Assembly (NCBI GenBank): GCA_963727015.1
Contig: CAVSEV010000002.1
Span: 62,001-126,000, forward strand
Direction of reading: 5' to 3'
From: DATFVJ01 sp963727015
GTDB taxonomy: Bacteria; Actinomycetota; Actinomycetes; Streptosporangiales; Streptosporangiaceae
DNA length: 64,000 nucleotides
The notes under the pieces: model-generated
Told to the model about the DNA's origin: nothing
The model's input: only the letters and a program-made list of their open reading frames with translations
Databases searched by the model: none
Made by a program: the position numbers and the translations under genes
In this document: piece by piece, positions 1-9,108 of the stretch
Layout of the letters: each line of letters starts with the position of its first letter
Numbering within the stretch: the first letter of the stretch is position 1

Positions 1-689
1 TGATTCAGGACAACAACGGCCCGATCGTCAGCCCGCCGCTGACGCACGTCCTGCCGAACGGCCTCAACGGGGGCCAGGAGTTGCCGGCGAACTTCGACCT
101 GTACCCCTACAACGTCGCCAAGGCCAAGTCCATGCTGGCGGCGGCCGGGTACCCGAACGGGCTCACCCTCAAGATGCTGTACCGGCCGTCGAGCACGTCG
201 AATGCCAAGATCTTCCAGACCCTGCAGGCGGACCTGTCCGCCATCGGCGTCAAGGTCAGCGGGGTCCAGGCGACGCAGGCGGACTTCTACGTGAAGTACC
301 TCGAGGTTCCGACGGTGGCCCAGCGCGGCGTGTGGGACATCTCGCTGGCAGGCTGGGGCCCGGACTGGTTCCAGAACGCCGCGGCTTCGTTCTTCAACCC
401 GCTGTTCTCCGGAGCGGCGTCCTACCCGCCGGCGGGCAGCAACTTCGGTTTGTACAACAACGCCGCGTCGAACAGCATCATCAACCAGGCGAATACGGCA
501 ACGACCTCATCCGCGGCAAATGCCCTCTGGGTGCAGGCGGACCAGCAGGTAATGTCGCAGGCACCCATCTTCCCGATCACTCAAGCGCAGTGGGCGCTTT
601 ACCACGCCAGCTATGTGCACAATGCGGTCTACATGCCGTCACTGCAGGCCTATGACCCGACCAATGTCTGGCTCAGCAGCCCGGGCTGA
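1..689 (+). CDS. ABC transporter substrate-binding protein, family 5 (C-terminal part)
   Basis: The frame is open from base 3 with no start in view, so the N-terminus lies outside the window. The roughly 228 visible residues have the look of the C-terminal lobe of peptide/nickel-type (SBP_bac_5) binding proteins: a segment reading PYNVAKAKSMLAAAGYPNG, then a region rich in Trp, Asn and Tyr, ending in ...DPTNVWLSSPG. It would bind an oligopeptide or similar solute outside the membrane and deliver it to the two permeases encoded downstream. A strong hairpin follows, then the ATPase genes on the same strand. Family assignment is solid; the substrate cannot be told. Confidence 0.88.
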   Translation, partial: IQDNNGPIVSPPLTHVLPNGLNGGQELPANFDLYPYNVAKAKSMLAAAGYPNGLTLKMLYRPSSTSNAKIFQTLQADLSAIGVKVSGVQATQADFYVKYLEVPTVAQRGVWDISLAGWGPDWFQNAAASFFNPLFSGAASYPPAGSNFGLYNNAASNSIINQANTATTSSAANALWVQADQQVMSQAPIFPITQAQWALYHASYVHNAVYMPSLQAYDPTNVWLSSPG

Positions 690-730
690 TCACCCCACGC
701 CGGCGGCCGCACGCCGGCAAGGCTAATCGT

Positions 731-767
731 GTCGGCCGCTCCGCGGTATTCCCGCGGAGCGGCCGAC
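731..767 (+). terminator. Strong hairpin between binding-protein and ATPase genes
   Basis: Perfect 16-bp arms (731-746 and 752-767) flank a 5-nt loop. There is no T tract, so it may be a partial terminator or an mRNA-stabilising stem that raises binding-protein expression above that of the downstream transporter genes; that use is inferred from similar operons. Confidence 0.6.
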
Positions 768-850
768 GGGATTACAGTCAATTTGATGTCTGGGCTGCGC
801 ATACGACGCCCGCTTGGGCCGGGCAGCAGTTCGCGAAAGGTTGGGTAGCA

Positions 851-1885
851 GTGGCGCTACTTGAGGTCAAGGACCTACAGGTGTCGTTCCCGACCCCGGA
901 CGGCGTCGTGCAGGCGGTGCGGGGCCTGACGTTCAGCGTCGATTCGGGGCAAACCCTCGGAATCGTCGGGGAGTCCGGATCGGGCAAGAGCGTGTCCACC
1001 CAGACGATCATGGGGCTCACCCGCGGCGCCAGGGTGCAGGGCCAAGCCCTGTTCGATGGCCAGGACCTGCTCACCATGAACCGTGAGCAGCTGCGCAAGA
1101 TCCGGGGCGCGAAGATCGGCATGATCTTCCAGGACCCGCTGTCGAGCCTGCATCCCTATTACCGCGTCGGCTGGCAGATCGTGGAGATGATCCGCGAGCA
1201 CGATCACAGCATGTCGAAGGCGAAGGCGCACGCCCGGGCGATCGAACTGCTCCGCCTGGTCGGCATCCCGCAGCCGGACCGCAGGGTCGATGACTTCCCG
1301 CATCAGTTCTCCGGCGGCATGCGGCAGCGCGCGATGATAGCGATGGCGATGGCGCTCAACCCGGCGCTGCTCATCGCCGACGAGCCCACGACCGCGCTCG
1401 ATGTGACCGTGCAGGCCCAGGTGCTTCAGGTCATCGAGCGGCTGCAGGACGAGTTCGGCATGGCACTCATCCTCATCACGCACGACCTGGGCGTCGTCGC
1501 GGACGTCGCGGACAACGTCGTCGTCATGTACGCGGGGGCGGCGATGGAAAAGGCGGACAGGCGGACGACCTTCTTCGCCAATCACCATCCTTACACCGAG
1601 GGCCTGCTCGAGTCGCTGCCCGCCTACGGCGGCGGCGCGCGGGAGCGGCTACGGCCAATCCCTGGCCAGCCGCCCAGCCTCATCACCCTGCCGCCCGGCT
1701 GCCCGTTCCACCCGCGCTGCCCCTACGTGATGGACCGCTGCCGCACCGAGGTTCCTGTGCTCGGAGAGGTGGGTGCCGACCCGACACACCTGTCCGCGTG
1801 TTTCCTCCCGCACGACACCCGCGCGCGCGATCAGCTTCGGCGCAAGGTCCTCGGCGAGCCCCTGCCGACTCCGGCTGAGGCGTGA
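851..1885 (+). CDS. Oligopeptide ABC transporter ATP-binding protein (DppD/OppD type)
   Basis: ATPase subunit of a peptide-type importer, 344 aa, GTG start. Walker A GESGSGKS is at residues 40-47, followed by the signature FSGGMRQR, Walker B LLIADEPTTALD and the switch His in LITHDLG. The C-terminus has the oligo_HPY Cys-rich tail (CPFHPRCPYVMDRC) typical of OppD/DppD. The stop codon lies just before the SD of the next ATPase gene, so the pair should be co-translated. Gene order here is A-D-F-C-B rather than the usual A-B-C-D-F. Confidence 0.92.
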   Translation: MALLEVKDLQVSFPTPDGVVQAVRGLTFSVDSGQTLGIVGESGSGKSVSTQTIMGLTRGARVQGQALFDGQDLLTMNREQLRKIRGAKIGMIFQDPLSSLHPYYRVGWQIVEMIREHDHSMSKAKAHARAIELLRLVGIPQPDRRVDDFPHQFSGGMRQRAMIAMAMALNPALLIADEPTTALDVTVQAQVLQVIERLQDEFGMALILITHDLGVVADVADNVVVMYAGAAMEKADRRTTFFANHHPYTEGLLESLPAYGGGARERLRPIPGQPPSLITLPPGCPFHPRCPYVMDRCRTEVPVLGEVGADPTHLSACFLPHDTRARDQLRRKVLGEPLPTPAEA

Positions 1886-1896
1886 GGAGCACTGCG

Positions 1897-3042
1897 ATGG
1901 CCACGGACGTTCCTGCCACACCAGCGCAGCCCGCCACACCAGCGCAGCCCGCCACACCAGCGCAGCCTGGCGCGGACGACGTCCTGCTGCGGCTCGAGAA
2001 CCTTGTCAAACACTTCCCCGTGCAGGCCAGAAGCCTGATCCACCGGGAAAAGGCAGTCGTGCACGCGGTCGACGGCGTAAGCCTCGACGTGCGCCGCGGC
2101 GAGACACTCGGGCTCGTGGGGGAGACCGGCTGCGGCAAATCGACGCTCGCCCGCTGCGTGATGCGGCTCTACGACATCACCGGCGGCCGGATCGTCTTCG
2201 ACGGGCAGGACATCAGCAAGCTCTCACCCAGGCGGATGCGCCCGTTCCGGCGGCAGATACAGATGATCTTCCAGGATCCGTACGGATCTCTCAACCCGCG
2301 GCGCAGGGTCGGCGCGATCATCGGCGATCCCTACGCGATCCATGGCATCGCGAGCGGCAAGGATCGCAAACGCCGGGTCCAGGAGGTCATGGAACTCGTC
2401 GGTCTCAACCCCGAGCATTACAACCGGTTTCCCGCCGAGTTCTCCGGCGGTCAGCGACAGCGCATCGGCGTGGCCAGGGCACTGGCGTTCCGGCCCAAGC
2501 TCATCGTCTGTGATGAGCCGGTGTCCGCGCTCGACGTGTCCATCCAGGCCCAGATCATCAACCTGCTCGTGGATCTGCAGGAAGAGTTCGGGCTCACCTA
2601 CATCTTCATCGCCCACGACCTGTCCGTCGTGCGGCACGTGAGCAACTCGGTCGCGGTGATGTACCTCGGCAAGATCACCGAGCATGCGCCGGTCGAGGAA
2701 CTGTGGAACCACCCGCGCCATCCGTACACCGGCGCGCTGCTGTCCGCGGTGCCCGTCCCCGACCCGGAGCACGCGGAACGGCGCGAGCGGATTCTCCTGG
2801 TCGGGGACGTGCCGTCGCCGGTGAGCCCGCCGTCCGGGTGCAGATTTCACCCACGGTGCCCGAAGGCAGCCCAGGCCTGCGTCGATGCCGACCCACCGCT
2901 TGAGCCGCGCCTTGGAGACGAGGCGGATCATGCGGCGGCATGCCACCTGCCCATGGCGGACGGCGAAGACCTCTCCAAGGCCCGCCCGACCATCGGCACC
3001 GAAGAACGCGTCATCGAGTCCGGTATCGCCGGCGGCGCCTGA
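1897..3042 (+). CDS. Oligopeptide ABC transporter ATP-binding protein (DppF/OppF type)
   Basis: Second ATPase of the importer, 381 aa. ATG 1897 is chosen over the in-frame GTG at 1882 because GAGGAG at 1884-1889 sits 7 nt upstream of it. Walker A is GETGCGKS, the signature FSGGQRQR, Walker B LIVCDEPVSALD, and the tail CRFHPRCPKA is again the oligo_HPY type. The N-terminus carries three tandem ATPAQP units (18-bp DNA repeat), a low-complexity extension outside the ATPase fold that resembles in-frame repeats in many other genes of this window. Confidence 0.92.
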   Translation: MATDVPATPAQPATPAQPATPAQPGADDVLLRLENLVKHFPVQARSLIHREKAVVHAVDGVSLDVRRGETLGLVGETGCGKSTLARCVMRLYDITGGRIVFDGQDISKLSPRRMRPFRRQIQMIFQDPYGSLNPRRRVGAIIGDPYAIHGIASGKDRKRRVQEVMELVGLNPEHYNRFPAEFSGGQRQRIGVARALAFRPKLIVCDEPVSALDVSIQAQIINLLVDLQEEFGLTYIFIAHDLSVVRHVSNSVAVMYLGKITEHAPVEELWNHPRHPYTGALLSAVPVPDPEHAERRERILLVGDVPSPVSPPSGCRFHPRCPKAAQACVDADPPLEPRLGDEADHAAACHLPMADGEDLSKARPTIGTEERVIESGIAGGA

Positions 3043-3085
3043 GCCCTTCGCGCACTGGCCTGGGCATTAGTCAAGGGAGGGAACC

Positions 3086-4060
3086 ATGACCATCGGTTCC
3101 GGCGACGTGATCGCGGTCGGCGGCGAGCCGACGCCGGCTATCCCCGTCCCCGAAGGGGATGCCGCGAGGAAGATCGAAGGTCGCAGCCCGTGGCGGCTCG
3201 CCATGGAGCGGCTACGCCGGGACCGCGCATCGATGATCTCCCTCGGCGTCATCATCCTCGTGGTGATCATCGCGATCTTCGCGCCGGTGATTGCCTCGAT
3301 CACCGGACACGGCGTCTACCAGCAATTCCGCACGACCGGACTGAGCCCGGATGGCCAGCCCGTTGGCCCAGGTGGCTCCTTCCTGTTCGGCACCGACGAC
3401 CAGGGCCGCGACATCCTGGTACGGATCGCCTACGGTGCGCGGATCTCGCTCATCGTCGGCGTGGTGGCCACGGTCCTCACCGTCGTCGTCGCCGCCATGG
3501 TGGGCCTCGCCGCGGGTTACTTCGGCAAGTCCGTCGACACGATCCTGGCCCGGCTCATCGACGTGCTGCTCGCCATCCCGTTCCTGCTGTTCGCCCTCGC
3601 CCTGGTTTCTGTCATCGGGCCAGGTCTCATCGTTGTCATCGTCGTCATCGGGTTCTTCAGCTGGGCGTCCGTAGCCAGAATTGTCCGCGGCCAGGTGCTG
3701 TCGATCCGCGAGAAGGAGTACATCGAGGCAGCGCGGGCACTCGGCGCAGGCCCGTGGCGGATCATGGTCATCGACATCCTGCCGCTTGTGATCGCCCCGA
3801 TCATCGTCTACGCGACGCTGCTCATCCCGCTCACGATCGTCACCGAGGCGTCGCTGTCGTTCCTCGGCATCGGGATCCCGCCGCCGACGGCCGACTGGGG
3901 GCAGATGATCAGCGAGTCGTCCGCCTATTACAGCAACGGGGCCTGGTGGTTCCTGCTGTTCCCCAGCCTCGCTTTGCTGATTACCACGCTCGCGTTCAAC
4001 ATCTTCGGAGACGGTGTCCGCGACGCGTTCGACCCGCGCGGCGACCAGCTTTTCGTCTAG
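3086..4060 (+). CDS. Peptide ABC transporter permease (DppC/OppC type)
   Basis: Inner-membrane permease, 324 aa, with a strong SD (AAGGGAGGG) before ATG 3086. A short cytoplasmic N-terminus precedes a first membrane helix near residues 50-70, an extracytoplasmic OppC_N loop, then a cluster of helices. The EAA loop that contacts the ATPases reads EYIEAARALGAGPWRI. With the following gene it forms the heterodimeric channel. The C-type permease preceding the B-type permease is a reversal of the common order. Confidence 0.91.
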   Translation: MTIGSGDVIAVGGEPTPAIPVPEGDAARKIEGRSPWRLAMERLRRDRASMISLGVIILVVIIAIFAPVIASITGHGVYQQFRTTGLSPDGQPVGPGGSFLFGTDDQGRDILVRIAYGARISLIVGVVATVLTVVVAAMVGLAAGYFGKSVDTILARLIDVLLAIPFLLFALALVSVIGPGLIVVIVVIGFFSWASVARIVRGQVLSIREKEYIEAARALGAGPWRIMVIDILPLVIAPIIVYATLLIPLTIVTEASLSFLGIGIPPPTADWGQMISESSAYYSNGAWWFLLFPSLALLITTLAFNIFGDGVRDAFDPRGDQLFV

Positions 4061-4069
4061 GAGCTTACC

Positions 4070-5035
4070 GTGGCCCGCTTCCTCATCCGCCGGATCATCC
4101 TCGGCCTTTTCGTGCTGTGGCTGGTGACCATCGTCGTCTTCCTCATCTTCTTCGTCGGCCCGGGACGGACCCAGGTCGCGCGCACGCTGGCCGGCCGCGA
4201 AGCCACGCCACAGACGGTCGCCCTGGTAGCGCACCGCCTGCTGCTGGACCGGCCGCTCATCGTGCAGTACCAGCACTTCCTCTGGCTGCTCCTGCACGGC
4301 AATCTGGGCTACGACTACTACCACGGCCAGTCGGTCAACTCGATCCTGAAGGCGGCATTCCCGATCACCCTCTCGCTTGTCGCCGGGGCGGCGATCCTGT
4401 GGGTGATCATCGGCGTGCTCACCGGAATCGTGTCAGCGGTTCGCAGCCGGTCCATCATGGACCGCACGTTCACCGGCCTTGCGCTGCTGTTCTACTCCAT
4501 GCCGACGTTCGTGCTCGGCTTCTTGCTGCTGCTTGTCTTCTACTACGAGTTCTCGATCCACGGCCTCAACTTGTTCCCAGGGTCCGGCTATACGCCGTTC
4601 GCCACCAACCCGTTCGAGTGGTTCCGCGGCCTGGTGCTGCCATGGATCACGCTGGCACTCGTTTCCGCGGCCGTCTATACGCGGTTGACCCGCGGCGCGA
4701 TGCTCGACGTGATGGGGGAGGACTATATCCGCACCGCACGGTCGAAGGGCCTGTCGGAGCGGCGGGTGATCTTCCGCCATGCACTGCGCGCCGCACTGAC
4801 CCCCGTCGTCACGCAGTTCGGCATCGACGTCGGTGTGCTGCTGGGCGGTGCGATCATCACTGAGCAGGTGTTCGGCCTGCCGGGCCTCGGCTACACGGCA
4901 GTGCAGGCCATCGTGCAATCGGACCTTCCCGTGATAATCGGCGTGGTCCTCGTGGCCGCCACCGCGGTCGTGGTCGCGAACATCGTCGTCGACGCCTTCT
5001 ACGCCGTACTCGACCCCAGGGTCCGCCTGCACTGA
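4070..5035 (+). CDS. Peptide ABC transporter permease (DppB/OppB type)
   Basis: Partner permease, 321 aa, GTG start 10 nt after the preceding stop. It has the N-terminal helix and FFVGPGRTQ stretch usual for DppB, several membrane helices, and the EAA loop DYIRTARSKGLSERRV. Being last in the operon, it is followed directly by a 16-bp minisatellite and then a convergent gene. Confidence 0.91.
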   Translation: MARFLIRRIILGLFVLWLVTIVVFLIFFVGPGRTQVARTLAGREATPQTVALVAHRLLLDRPLIVQYQHFLWLLLHGNLGYDYYHGQSVNSILKAAFPITLSLVAGAAILWVIIGVLTGIVSAVRSRSIMDRTFTGLALLFYSMPTFVLGFLLLLVFYYEFSIHGLNLFPGSGYTPFATNPFEWFRGLVLPWITLALVSAAVYTRLTRGAMLDVMGEDYIRTARSKGLSERRVIFRHALRAALTPVVTQFGIDVGVLLGGAIITEQVFGLPGLGYTAVQAIVQSDLPVIIGVVLVAATAVVVANIVVDAFYAVLDPRVRLH

Positions 5036-5036
5036 G

Positions 5037-5250
5037 CTATTGATGAACTGGGCTATTGATGAACTGGGCTATTGATGAACTGGGCCATAGCTGAACCGGG
5101 CCATAGCTGAACTGGGCTATTGATGAACTGGGCTATTGATGAACTGGGCCATAGCTGAACCGGGCTATAGGCGAACCGGGCCATAGACGAACTGGGCCAT
5201 AGACGAACTGGGCGACAGACGAACTGGGCTGTAGACGAACTGAGCTCTGG
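5037..5250. repeat. 16-bp intergenic minisatellite, about 13 units
   Basis: A 16-bp unit (core TGATGAACTGGGCTAT) is repeated head to tail, degenerating through variants such as AGCTGAACCGGGCCAT and AGACGAACTGGGCCAT. It fills the gap between the converging permease and isochorismate synthase genes. The unit is not a multiple of 3 and encodes nothing. Confidence 0.9.
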
Positions 5251-5292
5251 ATAAGCGGCGCGCCAAAGGTAAGAGGCGGCTGTCAGGGCGTG

Positions 5293-6632
5293 TCAGCCTT
5301 CAATCGCGTACTGCATGGGCCGGAATTTGGGCTGCGCCTCGGCGAGTTCGGCTGACGGGTCGGAGCCGGCGACGATGCCACAGCCGGCGAAAAGCCGGGC
5401 CCGCGGCCCGTCCAGTTCGGCGCAGCGCAGCGCGATTCCCCAATCGCCGTTTCCGCGGCCGTCGACCCAGCCGACGGGTCCCGCATAGCGACCGCGGTCC
5501 ATGCCTTCGAGCTCACGGATGAGCTCCATCGCGGCGTCGGCAGGGGTGCCGCAGACCGCCGCGGTGGGGTGCAGCGCCGCGGCCAGGCTGAGCGCGCTGC
5601 GGTCGCCGGCCAGCCTGCCGGTCACCTTGGTGGCCAGGTGCTGGACATTGGCGAGCGCGAGCAGGGACGGCCGCGGCGGCACGTCGAGCATGTCGCACAG
5701 CGGCGCAAGGGCATCGCGGACCGAGGCAACCGCGTACTCGTGCTCCTCGACGTCCTTGGCTGAGGCGAGCATCGCGGCGCCGATCGCGGCGTCCTCCTCA
5801 GGGGTCGAACCGCGTGGCGTCGTGCCCGCGAGCACCAGCGAGCTGATCTGCTCGCCGTCGCGCCTGATCAGCAACTCGGGGGTGGCGCCGACGAGCCCGG
5901 CGCAGGCAAACGTATAGCAACTCGGGTAACGCGAGGCCAGCCTGCGCAAGAGCACCCGCGCGTCGATCGGCTGCGCGGCCGTGGCCCGCTGGTCACGCGC
6001 GAGCACGACCTTGCCGAGATCGCCTGCCCGGATTCGTGCCACCGCGATTGCGACGGCCCGTTCCCACTGCGGCGCGCTGAGCGATCCGTCCTGCCAGCGG
6101 ACTTCCGTCGGGGCAATCTCCGGGTTGACTGGGCTGAGCGCAGCCCGCGGCTGAGCGGCCCGCGGCTGAGCGGCCCGCGGCTGAGCGGCCCGCGGCTGAG
6201 CGGCCCGCGGCCGAGTGGCCCGCGGCTGAGCGGCTCGCGCCCGTCGCCGATGGCGGTGAACCATGCCCGGCCTGCGCACCGTCCCAGCAGGCGGCGAGGC
6301 ACGACGAGCACCGAGCCTTCCGACGCCGGGTCAAAGGTGAAGCTGCCGAAAGCGACAGGTCCCGAGCCAGGCAGGTCGATCGGATCGGAGATATCGGCGC
6401 TGTCGAAGACGGCGCGCATCCACTTCTCGCCCGCCGCGAACCTGTCTGGGCCCGCCGGCAAGGTGATCCGCGCCGCCTCGCCCCAGCCCACCAGCCCATC
6501 GCCGCCATGAACCCAGGCGGTGGCCAGATCCGGCCTGGGGAGCCTGGCGAGCAGATCGCCTGGGTCGGGGATCTCTACGGTGCGGACCACGAGCCTGCCC
6601 AGCGTCTGGGCATCACAGCGCTCGGCTCCCAC
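5293..6632 (-). pseudogene. menF: Isochorismate synthase, split by a frameshift at a 15-bp repeat
   Basis: Chorismate to isochorismate conversion, feeding menaquinone or salicylate-type pathways. The N-terminal half is in one frame (VVRTVEIPDPGDLLARLP ... SFTFDPASEGS) and the chorismate-binding C-terminal half (GDLGKVVLARD, ELLIRRDG, HPTAAVCGTP, YAGPVGWVDGRG) is in another. The switch lies in a block of about six 15-bp repeats near 6143-6236. The frame change fits loss of one base or gain of two; the last repeat unit differs from the others by two extra bases. The start is uncertain: GTG 6632 is in frame but has no clear SD. Function is kept only if the shift is a sequence error or is bypassed by slippage. 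Confidence 0.8.
6143..6236 (-). repeat. 15-bp tandem repeat inside menF
   Basis: About six copies of a 15-bp unit (minus-strand core CCGCTCAGCCGCGGG). In the upstream frame it encodes LSRGP units, in the downstream frame AAQPR units. It marks the point where the two menF halves change frame. Confidence 0.88.
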
Positions 6633-6730
6633 GGCACCCAACTGTACGACGGGGCCGGGGGAGCCGAGCCTGCCGGGTCGGCCGTTTACACCGGTTTCTG
6701 CCGATTCGGTGTCGATGGGTAACCGTCCAT

Positions 6731-8903
6731 TCAGCGCCTGGCGGACGCACGAAGCGAACCGGCTGCCGCCTCGTCCCCGGCGAGCTCGCCGCCAGGTCCC
6801 GCCGTCGCCCCGGCCCCGATATGGCCGGGGCGGGCCAGCCTGCCTGGCCACCACATCCACCGGCCGATGTCCAGGGTAAGCGCTGTTACGAGTACGGAAC
6901 GGACCACGATCGTGTCGAGCAGCACCCCGAGCGCTACCGCGAAACCGATCTCCGCGAACATGACCATCGGCAGGGTGCCGAGCATTGCGAAAGTGCCCGC
7001 GAGGACGGCGCCCGCTGACGTGATCACTCCGCCGGTGGCGGCGAGGCCGACGAGGGCACCCCGCCGGGTACCGTGCGCGGCGCTTTCCTCGCGCACGCGC
7101 GTCATCAGGAAGATGTTGTAGTCGATGCCCAGGGCGACCAGGAACACGAACACGTAAAGCGGGAATGAAGCGTCGGCCCCGGCGAAGCCGAGCACGTGGG
7201 TGAATAGCAGCGCGCTCGCGCCGAGTGCGGCAGCGAGCGACAGCACGACCGTGCCGATCAGGACGAGTGGCGCCACTATCGAACGCAGCAGCAAGCCGAG
7301 GATCAGCAGCACCACAACGAGCACGACCGGGATGATGAGGTTGCGGTCGTGGGTGGCGGTCCGTTCCCCGTCCAGGGTGATCGCGGTCCCGCCGCCGACC
7401 TTCGCGTCCGCTCCCCGGATCGCGTGCACAGCGAGCCGGGCCTGGTCGACCGTGCGGTAAGCGGCCTGGCTGTCCGGCGCGCTCGTCAGCGTGCCCTCCA
7501 GGTAAGCGAGGCCGTCCTTGGTCACTGGCCGCGTGGCCGACGAGATACCGGGCGTCCGGGCGAGCGCTGCAGCGAGCTGTGGCGCCGCCTGCGCCTTGCC
7601 GATCACGACGACCGGCTGCCCGCCGCCCGCGGGGAAGTGCTCCGCGACAACCTGTTCGCCGACGACCGAGTCGGGTGTGGTGCGGAACGATTCCTTGGCC
7701 GTCAGGCCGTCCGCCTTAAGGCCGGTTAGGCCGAGCGCAAGACCGCCGAGGACGACCACCGTGACCATCCACACCGTGCGCGGCCGGCGGCCGATGGCGT
7801 TCCCTGCGCGGGCCCACAGGCCCTGGCTGGAAGGATCGGCCGAGCCAGCCTTCGGCCGTATCGGCCAGAACAACCAGCGTCCGAAGATCACGAGCAGCGC
7901 GGGCAGGAGCGTGATCATGGCGACCAGGCCGACACCGATGCCGATCGCCGCCACCGGCCCGAGCCCTCTTGTCGCATTTGACTGCGCGGCGAGCAGGCAC
8001 AGCATGCCGATCGCGACGGTGGCGGCGCTAGCGATAATGGCCGGGCTCGCGCGGTGCAAGGCGATAGCCATGGCCTGGTGCCTGTCGTCGTTCCTGCGAA
8101 GTTCCTCGCTGTAGCGGGCAATAAGAAGGAGCGCGTAGTCGGTTCCCGCGCCGAGCACAAGCACGGTGAGGATTCCCGCGCTCTGCGCGTTCACCGTCAG
8201 CCCTGCGTGCTTGGCGAGCAGGTAGATGACCGCCTCCGCGGTGGTCAGCGCTACCCCTGCCGACAGCACGGGGAGCAGCCAGAGCACCGGGCTGCGATAG
8301 GTGAGCAACAGCAGCACGATCACGACGGCCAGCGTTGCGTAAAGCAGCGTGCCGTCTATCCCCTTGAATGCCTTGGCCGAGTCAGCGGCGCTGCCCGCGG
8401 GACCGGTGATGTGCAGCTGAGCCCATCGCGCCGGTCGAGGCGATCCTTCTGACCGAATCGACGAAGGCTGGGGCGCCGTTCCAGCCGTTGTTGCCAAGGT
8501 CAGCGGAGACGACGGTTTCAATGGCCTTGCCGTCGCGGGAGGGCACCGGGCCTGCCACGCGGCCGCCTACCCCGGTCACGGCGGCGAAACCGCGGGCATC
8601 CGATGCCGCCTTCGCCCGGTCGGTCTGGGTGACCCCGGAGGGGCGCTGGTAGACCACTACCGCGGGGAAGATATTCTTCGAAACGAAGTGTGCCTGCAGG
8701 TTCAGCGCCTGAGTCGACTCCGCCTTGGCGGGCAGCCATGCGGAGGAATCGTTCTTCTCCGCTCCCTGCAGCTTCCCTGCGAGCGCTCCGCCGACGGCGA
8801 TGACCACCAGCCAGAGCGCGACGATGACGTACTTCATGCGACGGCCGGCCGGAACAGCCGCGATGCGATACGTAGTTGAGTCACCACTCATCCGCGTATT
8901 CAT
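6731..8903 (-). pseudogene. MMPL family (RND-type) transporter, split by a frameshift near 8422
   Basis: Membrane exporter of the MmpL family. ATG 8903 follows GGGAG. The N-terminal part (MKYVIVALWLVVIAVGG helix, then a periplasmic domain ending ADLGNNGWNGAPAFVDSVRR) is in one frame, while the rest (ITGPAGSAADSAKAFKG, then helices with LLLLTYRSPVLW and GAGTDYALLLIARY, and a second half with LGIDYNIFLMTRVREE) is in another. The change fits one extra base in or near a GGG run (8422-8424). Joined, it would be about 720 aa, normal for the short actinobacterial MMPL type. It is followed closely by menF on the same strand. Confidence 0.82.
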
Positions 8904-8919
8904 CCCAAGATTCTCCCAA

Positions 8920-8964
8920 ACGCGATATGTCGTATTGGTTGCCAACAGATACGATCTATCGCGT
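8920..8964. promoter_or_regulatory. Inverted repeat operator upstream of the MMPL gene
   Basis: ACGCGATATGTCGTAT (8920-8935) and the complement of 8949-8964 (ACGCGATAGATCGTAT) match at 14 of 16 positions across a 13-nt spacer, only 16 nt upstream of the MMPL start codon. The layout is that of a repressor operator, probably TetR-like. No regulator gene is adjacent. Confidence 0.6.
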
Positions 8965-9108
8965 GTTGGGGGCTGTCAAGCTATATCTTGAGAGGTCTGG
9001 CTGTTAGGGGGTCGTCAGCTCTCATTCAGGTTCGTATGGGAGACTCGTCTGCGCTGCCGACCAGGTAGTGACGTTAAGCACGAGGGCGTGCATCGGAAGG
9101 AGCGGCCA

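Noticed and set aside
3190..4863. 557-codon open frame overlapping both permease genes
   Set aside because: It is an alternate frame of dppC/dppB, Arg/His/Pro-rich with no domain, caused by high GC.
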